Shown piece after piece: positions 51,837 through 59,382 of a DNA stretch of 64,000 nucleotides (position 1 is the first letter of the stretch; each line of letters starts with the position of its first letter). The stretch is from assembly GCA_963707695.1 (NCBI GenBank), contig CAVPQY010000003.1, positions 930,001 through 994,000 of the forward strand, in the 5' to 3' direction. Made by a program: the position numbers and the translations under genes. The notes under the pieces are model-generated. The model worked only from the letters and a program-made list of their open reading frames with translations, made no database searches and had not been told where the DNA came from. Source of the stretch: JAOPZW01 sp963707695 (GTDB taxonomy: Bacteria; Actinomycetota; Thermoleophilia; Solirubrobacterales; Solirubrobacteraceae).

Positions 51837-53023
51837 GGTCCGCTTGCGGTGAGCTCCGCCAGCCGGCGCCCGAGCAGGCGGCGCTCGGCCTCGTCGTGGG
51901 CCAGCTCCAGCGCGCGGCGGTAGGCCTCGCCGGCCTCGCCGGTGCGTCCGAGGCGGCGCAGCAGCTCGGCGCGCGTCGCGTGGAGGTAGCGGTAGCCGGG
52001 GAGGTCGAGCCGGTCGACGATCGCGAGCCCGGCCGCGGGGCCCTCGTGCTCGGCGACCGCGACGGCCCGGCCGAGCTCCACGACCGGCGAGCCGGTGAGC
52101 CGGGCGAGCTCGCCGTAGAGCGCGGCGATCTGCGCGCGGTCGCGCGGCTCGTCGGCGTGCAGCGACGCGATCGCCGCCTGCACGACGTACGGGCCGCGAC
52201 CGTGCAGCGCGAGCGCCCGGTCGAGCACGGCGCGCCCGGCGGCGATCCGCTCCGCGTCCCACAGCGACCGGTCCTGCTCGTCGAGGAGCACGAGCTCGCC
52301 GTCGCGCAGGCGCGCGGCCCGGCGGGCGTCGAGCAGCAGCATCATCGCCAGCAGGCCGTGGACCTCGGGCTCGTCGGGCATGAGCCCGGCCAGCGCTCGC
52401 CCCAGCCGCAGCGCCTCGGCGACGAGCTCGCCGCGCGCGGGCGGGGCGGAGTAGCCCTCGTTGAAGATGAGGTAGACGACCGCGAGCACGGCGGCGAGCC
52501 GGTCGGGCAGCAGGTGGTCGGGCGGCACCCGGAAGGGGATCCCGGCCGCCTTGATCTTCCGCTTGGCGCGCACGATGCGCTGCGCCATCGTCGCCTCGCC
52601 GACGAGGAAGGCGCGCGCGATCTCGGGCGTCGTCAGCCCGCCGAGCGTCCGCAGGGTCAGGGCGACCTGCGCGTCGGTGGCCAGGGCCGGGTGACAGCAG
52701 GTGAAGACGAGCTCGAGGCGCTCGTCCGGGAACGACGTGGCGTCCATCGGGTCCTCCTCCCTCGCCTCCGGCCCCTCCAGCAGGCGGGTCTTCGCGGCCA
52801 GCGTCCGGTCGCGGCGCAGCCGGTCGATGGCGCGGTTGCGCGCCGTCGTGATGAGCCAGGCGCTCGGGTGGGCCGGGGCGCCGTCGCGCGGCCAGCGCTC
52901 CGCCGCCACGGCGAACGCCTCCTGCGCGGCCTCCTCGGCGAGGTCGAAGTCGCCGAGGAAGCCGATCAGGGCAGCGAGGACGCGTCCCCACTGGTCGCGG
53001 AAGGCCTGGTCGAGGATCGTCAC
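51746..53023 (-). CDS. ECF42-like RNA polymerase sigma factor with C-terminal TPR-like extension
   Basis: A 425-residue sigma factor. Region 2 contains LIGFLGDFDLAEEAAQEAFAVAAERWPRDGAPAHPSAWLITTARNRAIDRLRRDRT; region 4 contains LVFTCCHPALATDAQVALTLRTLGGLTTPEIARAFLVGEATMAQRIVRAKRKI. The C-terminal 230 residues form helical repeats (LAVVYLIFNEGYSAPPARGELVAEALRLGRALAGLMPDEPEVHGLLAMMLL and on), the feature of the ECF42 group, whose members use this tail instead of a classical anti-sigma factor. ECF42 genes typically lie next to DGPF/YCII proteins, as here with a 4-bp GTGA overlap. The last 35 residues beyond ELTA are Ser/Gly-rich and may be a read-through of a lost stop. Confidence 0.9.
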   Translation of the reverse strand: MTILDQAFRDQWGRVLAALIGFLGDFDLAEEAAQEAFAVAAERWPRDGAPAHPSAWLITTARNRAIDRLRRDRTLAAKTRLLEGPEAREEDPMDATSFPDERLELVFTCCHPALATDAQVALTLRTLGGLTTPEIARAFLVGEATMAQRIVRAKRKIKAAGIPFRVPPDHLLPDRLAAVLAVVYLIFNEGYSAPPARGELVAEALRLGRALAGLMPDEPEVHGLLAMMLLLDARRAARLRDGELVLLDEQDRSLWDAERIAAGRAVLDRALALHGRGPYVVQAAIASLHADEPRDRAQIAALYGELARLTGSPVVELGRAVAVAEHEGPAAGLAIVDRLDLPGYRYLHATRAELLRRLGRTGEAGEAYRRALELAHDEAERRLLGRRLAELTASGPQSASATSESGRAQQTSARPSSGGSSGSGR

Positions 53024-53376
53024 CACTCCGCGATCGGGCGCACCTCGATCGCGCCGCCCAGGCGCGCGGCCGGGATGCGCGCGGCGAGCTCGATCGCGGC
53101 GTCGAGGTCCTCGGCCTCGAAGATGAGCCAGCCGCCGACGGCCTCCTTGAGCTCGACGAACGGGCCGTCGGTGGTGAGCGTTCGGCCGTCCTGGACCCGG
53201 ACGGTGGTGGCGGTCTCCGGCGGCTGGAGCTGGAGGCCGGGCGTCACGCCCGGCGTCTCGTTGAGCGCCTTGTAGTCCGCGTAGACGGCGCCGCGCTCGT
53301 CCTCGGACAGGCGCTCCCACGCGTCCGTGCCCGGCAGCGGGGTCGTGCCCTGGTGGATCAGCAGCAGGTACTTCAT
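53020..53376 (-). CDS. YCII/DGPF-domain protein
   Basis: A 118-residue protein beginning MKYLLLIHQGTTPLPG and carrying the family signature VQDGRTLTTDGPFVELKEAVGGWLIFEAEDLDAAIELAARIPAARLGGAIEVRPI, a variant of DGPFAETKE. YCII proteins adopt a ferredoxin-like fold; the partner function with ECF42 sigma factors is not settled. A GGAGG five bases before the ATG is a normal ribosome-binding site. An ECF42-type promoter pattern lies upstream, so this gene is probably the first of a self-activated two-gene operon. It is divergent from the secreted beta-helix gene. Confidence 0.9.
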   Translation of the reverse strand: MKYLLLIHQGTTPLPGTDAWERLSEDERGAVYADYKALNETPGVTPGLQLQPPETATTVRVQDGRTLTTDGPFVELKEAVGGWLIFEAEDLDAAIELAARIPAARLGGAIEVRPIAEW

Positions 53377-53407
53377 GGCGTCCTCCTTCGGGGATGGTCC
53401 TCCCTGA

Positions 53408-53434
53408 GACGAACGGGAGGCGCCTGGATCGACA
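53408..53434 (-). promoter_or_regulatory. Candidate ECF42 promoter (TGTCGA-17-CGTC)
   Basis: On the minus strand TGTCGA (53434-53429) is separated by 17 bases from CGTC (53411-53408), which matches the bipartite consensus reported for ECF42 sigma factors (TGTCGA and CGA/TC). It lies about 30 bases upstream of the YCII start codon and suggests autoregulation. Confidence 0.65.
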
Positions 53435-53509
53435 CTCCCGTCCGGATGGCGCGTCGGGAGTCGTCGCCGTGGCGCACCACGACCTCGTGCCGGCCATGCG
53501 CGCGTGGAG

Positions 53510-53538
53510 TTGCACTGCCCCGGGCACCGGCGTACGGT
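53510..53538 (+). promoter_or_regulatory. Sigma70-type promoter of the beta-helix gene
   Basis: TTGCAC (53510-53515) and TACGGT (53533-53538) are separated by 17 bases. The start codon at 53567 is preceded by GGAGG, so this message has a leader, unlike many others here. Confidence 0.6.
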
Positions 53539-53566
53539 CGGCGGACATCCATCGCGGAGGGGGCTC

Positions 53567-54730
53567 ATGCGCCTAGCACCAAGGGCAGGTTCTGTCCTGC
53601 TCGCCTCTGTCGCGACCTCGCTGCTGTTGGTGGCGCCGGGATCGGCGGCCACCCACGAGGTCCACGCGGGCGAGTCCATCCAGGCGGCCATCGACGCCGC
53701 CGACCCCGGCGACACGATCAAGGTCGACGCCGGCGTCTTCCACGAGAACGTGACGATCACCAAGGACGGGATCACGCTCCGCGGCGCGGGATCGGGCGAC
53801 GACGGGGACGACGACGACGGCGGCGAGGACGCGACGGTCCTCATGCCGGCGGCGACGCCGACCGAGACCGTCTGCATCGACCCGTCCGCCCCGGAGCGCA
53901 TCAGCGGCGTCTGCGTCAGCGGCGCAGTCGACCCGGCGAGCGGCGCGCTCGGCGAGCCCGTCCACCGCGTGACGGTCGAGCGGCTCCGGATCGAGGGGTT
54001 CTCGGGCGAGGGCTTCATCGGCATCAACGCGCACGGGCTGACCGTGGAGGACTCGGTCGCCGTCGACAACGGCGGGTACGGGATCAGCGGCTTCGGGCTG
54101 TCGGACGTGACGTACGAGGACAACGTCGCCGACGACAACGGCGAGCCCGGCTTCTACATCGGCGACTCGCCGGAGGCGAACGCCGTGGTCGAGGGCAACG
54201 CGGCGCACCGCAACGGCGTCGGCGGGAGCGAGGGCTTCGGGATCTTCATCCGGGACTCGAGCCACGGCACCCTCGAGGACAACGTCGCCTCGGGGAACTG
54301 CATCGGCATCCTGCTGCTCAACACGGGCGCGCCGGGCCCGGTGAGCGACTGGACGGTGAAGGACAACGAGGCGACCGCGAACAACGGCGGCTGCCCCGGC
54401 GGCGGTGACGAGGGCGGGCCGCCCGTGTCCGGGATCGGCATCGGCCTCGCCGGGAGCCACGACGTGACGGTGAAGCACAACGACGTCACCGACAACGTGG
54501 CGACGATCGAGTCGCCGCTCGCCGGCGGCATCGCCATCGTCGACACGACCGCCGACGGCGGCGCGGCTCCGACCGACAACACGGTCAAGAAGAACACGAT
54601 CCTCGGGAACCGGCCCGACATCTTCTGGGACGGCTCGGGGAGCGGCAACGTCATCAAGCGCAATCGCTGTGAGACGTCGAACCCCGACGGGCTCTGCGGC
54701 GACTCGCACCACCACTCGCACGACGACTGA
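53567..54730 (+). CDS. Secreted right-handed parallel beta-helix protein
   Basis: A 387-residue exported protein. The signal peptide is MRLAPRAGSVLLASVATSLL ending near GSAA; the mature part starts EVHAGESIQAAIDAADPGDTIKVDAGVFHENVTI, the classical beta-helix entry. About ten rungs follow with N-x-x-D-N and G-I-x-G patterns (HGLTVEDSVAVDNGGYGISGFGLSDVTYEDNVADDN; GTLEDNVASGNCIGILLLN; VTVKHNDVTDNVA; NTVKKNTILGN). A loop of ten acidic residues in twelve (about 77-88) and a terminal SHHHSHDD tail are unusual. Similar folds bind or process polysaccharides, but no catalytic site was identified. A 15-bp hairpin follows its stop by six bases. Confidence 0.82.
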   Translation: MRLAPRAGSVLLASVATSLLLVAPGSAATHEVHAGESIQAAIDAADPGDTIKVDAGVFHENVTITKDGITLRGAGSGDDGDDDDGGEDATVLMPAATPTETVCIDPSAPERISGVCVSGAVDPASGALGEPVHRVTVERLRIEGFSGEGFIGINAHGLTVEDSVAVDNGGYGISGFGLSDVTYEDNVADDNGEPGFYIGDSPEANAVVEGNAAHRNGVGGSEGFGIFIRDSSHGTLEDNVASGNCIGILLLNTGAPGPVSDWTVKDNEATANNGGCPGGGDEGGPPVSGIGIGLAGSHDVTVKHNDVTDNVATIESPLAGGIAIVDTTADGGAAPTDNTVKKNTILGNRPDIFWDGSGSGNVIKRNRCETSNPDGLCGDSHHHSHDD

Positions 54731-54736
54731 CCCGCA

Positions 54737-54771
54737 CGGCGCCGGGCCGCCCGCGTGGCGGTCCGGCGCCG
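54737..54771 (+). terminator. Strong hairpin terminator after the beta-helix gene
   Basis: A 15-bp stem (54737-54751 with 54757-54771, one G-U pair) and a five-base loop CGCGT begin six bases after the stop. No T-tract follows; it can serve either strand. Confidence 0.75.
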
Positions 54772-54879
54772 CGCGTCAGCGCAGACGGACCGTCTGCGGC
54801 GCGGGCAGCCGACCGCCCCGGGCCGGCCCTCGCTCACCGTGCCCGCGGGGTGGCGTCCTGCCGGGCTCCGGGCGACGAA

Positions 54880-54952
54880 TGGAGCTAGGGGGACTCGAAC
54901 CCCCGACCTCCTGGGTGCGATCCAGGCGCTCTCCCAACTGAGCTATAGCCCC
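54880..54952 (-). tRNA. tRNA-Ala (anticodon CGC)
   Basis: A 73-base cloverleaf on the minus strand: acceptor stem GGGGCTA/TAGCTCC with one wobble, D arm GCTCAGTTGGGAGAGC, anticodon stem CCTGG/CCAGG around loop ATCGCAC, and T arm GGGGGTTCGAGTCCCCC. The anticodon CGC reads alanine GCG codons, which are abundant here. The discriminator base is A and no CCA is encoded. Confidence 0.95.
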
Positions 54953-55017
54953 GCGAAGGTCCGCACAGCATAGCCCGCGGTCCGTCCAGGCCGCGGCGTG
55001 CGCTCCGCCTGGAGGGC

Positions 55018-55023
55018 TACATT
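55018..55023 (+). promoter_or_regulatory. TANNNT -10 box of the diguanylate cyclase gene
   Basis: TACATT lies ten bases before the ATG at 55034; no Shine-Dalgarno sequence sits in between. Confidence 0.5.
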
Positions 55024-55033
55024 CAGGCGTCGG

Positions 55034-56899
55034 ATGAGCTTCCGCGGCCGGCTCACGCTCTTCTTCCTCCTGATCGTCCTCGTGCCGATGGTGGCCGTGG
55101 GCTTCATCGTCTTCGCCCTCATCGGGACGAGCGAGACCGGCAAGGCCAGCACGCAGCTCGCCGCGCAGCAGCGGACGATGGCCGGCCTGGTGCAGGAGAC
55201 CGTCGCCCAGGGCGACCGCGTCGCCACCCGCGTCGCGCAGGACCGCCAGGTGGCCACGGCGGTCCGCGACGGCGACCGCGCCGCCCTGCGCGCGCGCCTC
55301 GACGCGCTGCGCCGCGCCGATGGCGCCGCGCGCATCCTGCTGACGCGCGACCGCGCGACGGTCAGCGACGTGGGCGACCCGGCGGCGATCCTTCCCGCGA
55401 CGCGCCAGCTGCTCGACGCCGCCGGGCGGGACGTCGGCCGGCTCGAGGTCGGGGCGACGACCGCCGACGCCTTCGCCGCGCGAGTCCGGCGCCTGACCGG
55501 CGCCCAGGCCGTCGTCCTGCGCAACGGCCGCGTGGCCGCGTCGACGCTCGGCGCCGCCACGCCGGCGGACCTGCCGCGCGACGGGAAGGTGGAGGTCGGC
55601 GGCAGCGACCGGCTCGCGCGCACGCAGCCCGCGCCCGACTTCCAGGCGTCCCAGGCGCGCATCGGCGTCCTGGGCCCGACGGTCCTGCGCGCGACGAGCG
55701 CGTCGCGGACGCGGCTGCTCGCGATCGCGATCCTGGTCGGCTTCTTCATCCTCGCGCTGACCTTCGCCGTCGTCACGTCGCAGTCGCTGCAGCGGCGCAT
55801 CCAGGAGCTGCTCGACGCCGCCCAGCGTCTGGGCCGCGGCGACTTCTCCACGCGCGTGCCGACGAAGGGCCACGACGAGTTCGCCGCGCTCGGCGTCGAG
55901 TTCAACCGCATGTCGGCGCAGCTCGAGGCGCGCCTGCACGAGCTCGACCAGCAGCGCAACCGCCTCGAGCGGGCGATCGCCCGCGTGGGCGAGACGTTCG
56001 GGCGCAGCCTCGACCGCGAGGGGCTGCTCGAGATCTCGGTCGGCACGATGCTCGATGGCGTCGAGGCCGACGCCGGCCGCGGCTCGCTGCGCAGCCAGGG
56101 CGGCAGCCGCCTGGACGCGGTTGCCGTGTCGGGGACGCTCGACGGCGTCGAGGCGGCGCTCCACGCGGCCGAGAGCGCGGCCCTCGACGCCGGCGGGCCC
56201 ACCGAGGTCACCGTCGACGGGGTCCAGGCGCTCGGCGCGCCGCTGCGCGGCCGTGATGGCGGCGCGGTCACCGGCGTCGTCGCCGTCGCCCGCCGCGGCA
56301 AGCCCTTCGACGACGGCGACCGGACGCTGTTCCACTACCTCGCCGACCAGGCGGCGGTGTCGATCGAGAACGCCGGCCTGCACGAGACGGTCGAGCGCCA
56401 GGCCGTGACCGACGAGCTGACGGGGCTGGCGAACCGGCGCCGGTTCGACGAGGCGCTCCAGGACGAGGTCGAGCGCTCGCGCCGCTTCGGGCAGCCGCTG
56501 GGGCTCATCCTGCTGGACCTCGACGACTTCAAGCTCGTCAACGACACGCACGGCCACCAGGTCGGCGACGAGGTGCTGCGCGCGGTCGCGCAGGTCCTGC
56601 GCGAGTCCTGCCGCGAGATCGACGAGCCCGCCCGCTACGGCGGCGAGGAGCTCGCGGTCGTCCTGCCCGGCACCGACCTCGACGGCGCCCAGCGCTTCGC
56701 CGAGCGGGTGCGCCAGGGAGTCGAGGCGACGACCGTCCCGGCGGGCGAGGACGGCGACGCCCTGCGCATCACGACGTCGGTCGGCGTGGCGACCCTGCCG
56801 GGGTCGGCCTACGACGCGACGTCGCTCGTGGAGGCCGCCGACGACGCCCTCTACCGGGCCAAGCGGACCGGCAAGAACCGGACCGTGCTGGCGGCCTGA
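55034..56899 (+). CDS. Membrane diguanylate cyclase (HAMP-GAF-GGDEF)
   Basis: A 621-residue receptor. Transmembrane helix 1 is RLTLFFLLIVLVPMVAVGFIVFALI; an extracytoplasmic sensor of about 190 residues follows; helix 2 is RLLAIAILVGFFILALTFAVV. HAMP comes next (RRIQELLDAAQRLGRGDFSTRVPTKGHDEFAALGVEFNRMS), then a coiled coil, a GAF-like domain (about 310-450) and GGDEF. The active site is RYGGEELAVVLPG, and metal/GTP residues are in LDLDDFKLVNDTHGHQVGD. The inhibitory I-site REID stands five residues before GGEEL, so product feedback is expected. It makes cyclic di-GMP, which often controls polysaccharide production. The ATG at 55034 is preferred over upstream starts because of the TACATT box. 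Confidence 0.93.
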   Translation: MSFRGRLTLFFLLIVLVPMVAVGFIVFALIGTSETGKASTQLAAQQRTMAGLVQETVAQGDRVATRVAQDRQVATAVRDGDRAALRARLDALRRADGAARILLTRDRATVSDVGDPAAILPATRQLLDAAGRDVGRLEVGATTADAFAARVRRLTGAQAVVLRNGRVAASTLGAATPADLPRDGKVEVGGSDRLARTQPAPDFQASQARIGVLGPTVLRATSASRTRLLAIAILVGFFILALTFAVVTSQSLQRRIQELLDAAQRLGRGDFSTRVPTKGHDEFAALGVEFNRMSAQLEARLHELDQQRNRLERAIARVGETFGRSLDREGLLEISVGTMLDGVEADAGRGSLRSQGGSRLDAVAVSGTLDGVEAALHAAESAALDAGGPTEVTVDGVQALGAPLRGRDGGAVTGVVAVARRGKPFDDGDRTLFHYLADQAAVSIENAGLHETVERQAVTDELTGLANRRRFDEALQDEVERSRRFGQPLGLILLDLDDFKLVNDTHGHQVGDEVLRAVAQVLRESCREIDEPARYGGEELAVVLPGTDLDGAQRFAERVRQGVEATTVPAGEDGDALRITTSVGVATLPGSAYDATSLVEAADDALYRAKRTGKNRTVLAA

Positions 56900-56940
56900 C
56901 CGCCGGTCGCGGGGCGGTCGAGGCATCCGCGCCCACCCGC

Positions 56941-56946
56941 TAAGGT
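56941..56946 (+). promoter_or_regulatory. TANNNT -10 box of the acidic conserved gene
   Basis: TAAGGT, nine bases before the ATG at 56956; leaderless arrangement. Confidence 0.5.
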
Positions 56947-56955
56947 TGGGGCGCG

Positions 56956-57423
56956 ATGGGACTGCTGGACGACGCGATCCGCGACCATCTCGAGCTCCGG
57001 CGCCGCCACGGCGCCGACGCGGGCGACGTGGCCCGCCAGGAGCGCGAGGCGCTAGGGCCCGTCCGCCGCGACACCGCGGAGCCCGCCGGCGCGGAGGTCG
57101 CCGAGCGCCCCGGCCCGGACGATCCGGAGGAGTACGACCCGCGGCCCGGCGACGAGGTCGCCGAGACGACCGACGAGGAGGAGCCCGTCTACGACGAGGA
57201 CCTCACGGGCGAGCCCGACCCGCCGCCGCCCGAGGCGCGCGGCGGCGCCGTCGCCCTCGAGCACGCCGAGGCGGAGCGCGCGGACCGGCGCGACGTCGTC
57301 CCCGCCGACGAGGAGCCCGAGGGCGACGACGTGCTGGAGGCGACGCCCGAGTTCCTCCAGGAGACGCCGGAGCACGACCGGCTCTGGTTCGAGCAGAAGC
57401 CCCCGAAGGACTTCGACTTCTAG
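56956..57423 (+). CDS. Conserved acidic protein of unknown function
   Basis: A 155-residue, strongly acidic protein. An amphipathic N-terminal helix (MGLLDDAIRDHLELRRRHGAD) and a C-terminal motif (EFLQETPEHDRLWFEQKPPKDFDF) flank a disordered middle rich in D, E and P. From memory, proteins with these same two ends occur in other actinobacteria including Thermoleophilia, with variable middles; no function is known to me. No signal peptide or membrane helix is present, so it is cytosolic. The conserved ends and variable acidic linker suggest an adaptor that binds two partners. The start is fixed by the TAAGGT box. Transcribed after the diguanylate cyclase gene but with its own promoter. Confidence 0.8.
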   Translation: MGLLDDAIRDHLELRRRHGADAGDVARQEREALGPVRRDTAEPAGAEVAERPGPDDPEEYDPRPGDEVAETTDEEEPVYDEDLTGEPDPPPPEARGGAVALEHAEAERADRRDVVPADEEPEGDDVLEATPEFLQETPEHDRLWFEQKPPKDFDF

Positions 57424-57456
57424 CCGGGCCGAGGACGGGCGGGTGGGCGGGTTCCC

Positions 57457-57544
57457 GTGACGCGGCACCCGCTGACCTGGGTCGACGTCGTCACGTCCAC
57501 CCCGATGGCCGGCAAACCCGGTCGCCGTCGTCCACGACGCCGAC
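57457..57544 (+). pseudogene. PhzF-family N-terminal remnant
   Basis: The frame from a GTG at 57457 reads TRHPLTWVDVVTSTPMAGKP and, after a single-base shift, VAVVHDAD. This is the N-terminal signature of PhzF-family isomerases (F/V-T-x-x-P-x-x-G-N-P-x-A-V-V). Nothing recognisable follows, and the rest of the roughly 270-codon family is missing. It lies in the otherwise gene-free 288-bp gap between the acidic-protein gene and alkA. It is probably a decayed or deleted gene. Confidence 0.55.
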
Positions 57545-57711
57545 AGGGCGTCGTCCGGCTCTAGGGTCGCGCGCTCCGCCGTCGGACGGGCGTCCACGCC
57601 CGCGCCGCCGCGCTGGAGCCGGAGCGCCCGGGTGCCGATGAGGACCGCGCGGGCCGACGCACCGTGTGTTGGGGAACGGGCGGTGCGCCGGCGCCCGCGC
57701 GAGGGCCATGG

Positions 57712-58878
57712 TCAGGCGGGCGCGTCCCCGCCACGGACGGCAGGGGACGCGCTCGCCGCCCCGCGCTCGGCCAGCGCGTTCCACAGGTGGTGGGCGCCGT
57801 AGCCGCGCAGCGGCCGCCAGCGCTCGGCCGTCGCGGCCAGGTCGACGCCGCGCGCGGCGTGGCGCAGCCCGAGGTCGGTGGCGGGGAAGGCGTCGCGATC
57901 GCCCGCCCGCAGGGCGACGTACTGCGCCGTCCACGGTCCGATCCCGGGGAGGGTCAGGAGCGAGGCGGGGTCCTCCGGGGCGGCCTCCCCGCGCGCGAGC
58001 GCGCCGGCCAGGCCGACGAGGGCCGCCGCGCGGGCGCGCGGCAGCCCGAGCGTCGCCGGGTCCGCCGCGGCCAGCGCGTCCGGGCCGGGCGCGAGGAGGG
58101 TCAGGCCCGGGGCCGCCGCGTCGCGCAGCGCCGGCGGCAATGGCACGCCGTGGGCGGCGGCCAGTCGCCCGAGGACCGTCCGCGCCCCCGCGAGGGAGAC
58201 CTGCTGGTGGACGACGGCGCGCAGCGCGACGTCGGCGGCGTCGAGCGTGCCGACCGCCCGCAGCCCCGGATGGGCGGCGACCAGGGGCCCGAGGAGGGGA
58301 TCGCGGCCGAGCCCGCGTTCGACGGCGGCCGGGGAGGGGCCGTCCTCGTCGAGCAGGGCCCGGCAGCGGCGCACCGCCTCCGGCAGGTCGGCGGCGGCCG
58401 TCAGGCGCAGGCGCACGTCGACGCCGTCGGCGCCGACGTCGAGCGCCACCGTGGCCGGCCCACCGGGCAGCGCGAGCGTGCGGGCGCAGGTCGCGCCCGC
58501 CACGACCTCGACGCCCGGCACGGCCCGGGCGGCGAGGTAGGCGACGAGCCGCCCGGCCGCGAACGGCGGGCGGGGCGTCAGGCGCAGGCGCACCTCGCCG
58601 TCGGCGAGCCCGGGCGGCGGCCAGGCGCCCGCCTTCCAGGCCGCGTAGCGGTCGGGCAGGCAGCGCCCGCACGGCCGGTACCCGGCCGCCACGGCCGCCG
58701 CCTCGTCGGCGAAGAAGACGCGATGGGCCACGTAGCCGCCACGCGCGATCGCCGCGCGCGCCGCCGGGCACTCCATCCGCCCGTAGCCGTGGCTGCGGCG
58801 GTGGCCGCCGAGCAGCCCTGGCGTCGCGGACGCGTACGGCCGCCGGTCGGCGCCGAGCAGGCGGTAGGGCGGGCTCAC
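57712..58878 (-). CDS. alkA: DNA-3-methyladenine glycosylase II with Ada-type metal-binding domain
   Basis: A 388-residue fusion. The N-terminal 80 residues are an Ada-like metal domain (MECPAARAAIARGGYVAHRVFFADEAAAVAAGYRPCGRCLPD) in which only three of the four zinc cysteines are evident; the first is glycine (YGRMEC). The AlkA N-domain follows (LRLTPRPPFAAGRLVAYLAARAVPGVEV), then the HhH-GPD glycosylase (VVHQQVSLAGARTVLGRLA; LLTLPGIGPWTAQYVALRAGDRDAFPATDLGL), where the aspartate of ATDLGL is catalytic. It excises alkylated purines. Its GTG overlaps the ogt stop, so both repair genes are one operon. The methyl-accepting regulator function of Ada is not expected here because the helix-turn-helix is missing. 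Confidence 0.9.
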   Translation of the reverse strand: MSPPYRLLGADRRPYASATPGLLGGHRRSHGYGRMECPAARAAIARGGYVAHRVFFADEAAAVAAGYRPCGRCLPDRYAAWKAGAWPPPGLADGEVRLRLTPRPPFAAGRLVAYLAARAVPGVEVVAGATCARTLALPGGPATVALDVGADGVDVRLRLTAAADLPEAVRRCRALLDEDGPSPAAVERGLGRDPLLGPLVAAHPGLRAVGTLDAADVALRAVVHQQVSLAGARTVLGRLAAAHGVPLPPALRDAAAPGLTLLAPGPDALAAADPATLGLPRARAAALVGLAGALARGEAAPEDPASLLTLPGIGPWTAQYVALRAGDRDAFPATDLGLRHAARGVDLAATAERWRPLRGYGAHHLWNALAERGAASASPAVRGGDAPA

Positions 58879-59339
58879 CAGCGGGCGGTCGCGGCCTCGA
58901 GGGCCAGGAGCCAGCGCTTGCGCTCGAGCCCGCCGCCGTAGCCGGTCAGGGCCCCCGACGCCCCGACGACGCGGTGACAGGGGACCACGATGGCGATCGG
59001 GTTGCGCCCGTTGGCCAGCCCGACCGCGCGGGCGGCGCCCGGTCGCCCGAGGCGCTCGGCGAGCGCGCCGTAGCCCTCCGTCTCGCCGTAGGGGATGTCG
59101 AGCAGTGCGGTCCACACCGCCTCCTGGAAGGGCGTGCCGCGCGGGCGCACCGGGACGTCGAAGGCGCGCCGGTCGCCGGCGAAGAACTCCTCGAGCTCGG
59201 TGCGCGCGCGGAGCAGCACGGCGTCCTCGGGCCCCGTCCCGGCGGCGGTGCGCCCGAAGTGCAGCAGGGTCAGCGCCTCGCCGTCCGAGGCGAGGGTCAG
59301 CTCGCCGACGGGCGAGTCGATGAGGGTCGTCGCAGTCAT
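58875..59339 (-). CDS. ogt: Methylated-DNA--protein-cysteine methyltransferase
   Basis: A 154-residue suicide repair protein that takes methyl groups from O6-methylguanine. The C-terminal DNA-binding part has GTPFQEAVWTALLDIPYGETEGYGALAERLGRPGAARAVGLANGRNPIAIVVPCHRVVGASGALTGYGGGLERKRWLLALE, with the acceptor cysteine in PCHR and the asparagine of ANGRNP. The N-terminal domain (MTATTLIDSPVGELTLASDGEALTLLHF) is normal for the family. The ATG is ten bases from a perfect 22-bp palindrome that may be a terminator for the upstream gene or an operator. Coupled to alkA. Confidence 0.95.
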   Translation of the reverse strand: MTATTLIDSPVGELTLASDGEALTLLHFGRTAAGTGPEDAVLLRARTELEEFFAGDRRAFDVPVRPRGTPFQEAVWTALLDIPYGETEGYGALAERLGRPGAARAVGLANGRNPIAIVVPCHRVVGASGALTGYGGGLERKRWLLALEAATARW

Positions 59340-59348
59340 GCCCCTAGG

Positions 59349-59370
59349 ACGTCCGGCGCGCGCCGGACGT
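59349..59370. promoter_or_regulatory. Perfect 22-bp palindrome upstream of ogt
   Basis: The sequence from ACGTCCGGCGC reads identically on both strands to GCGCCGGACGT. It lies between the stop of the TolB-like gene and the ATG of ogt, both on the minus strand. It could be a stem terminator or a dimer-binding operator for the repair operon. Confidence 0.5.
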
Positions 59371-59382
59371 GAGGTGGCACCG

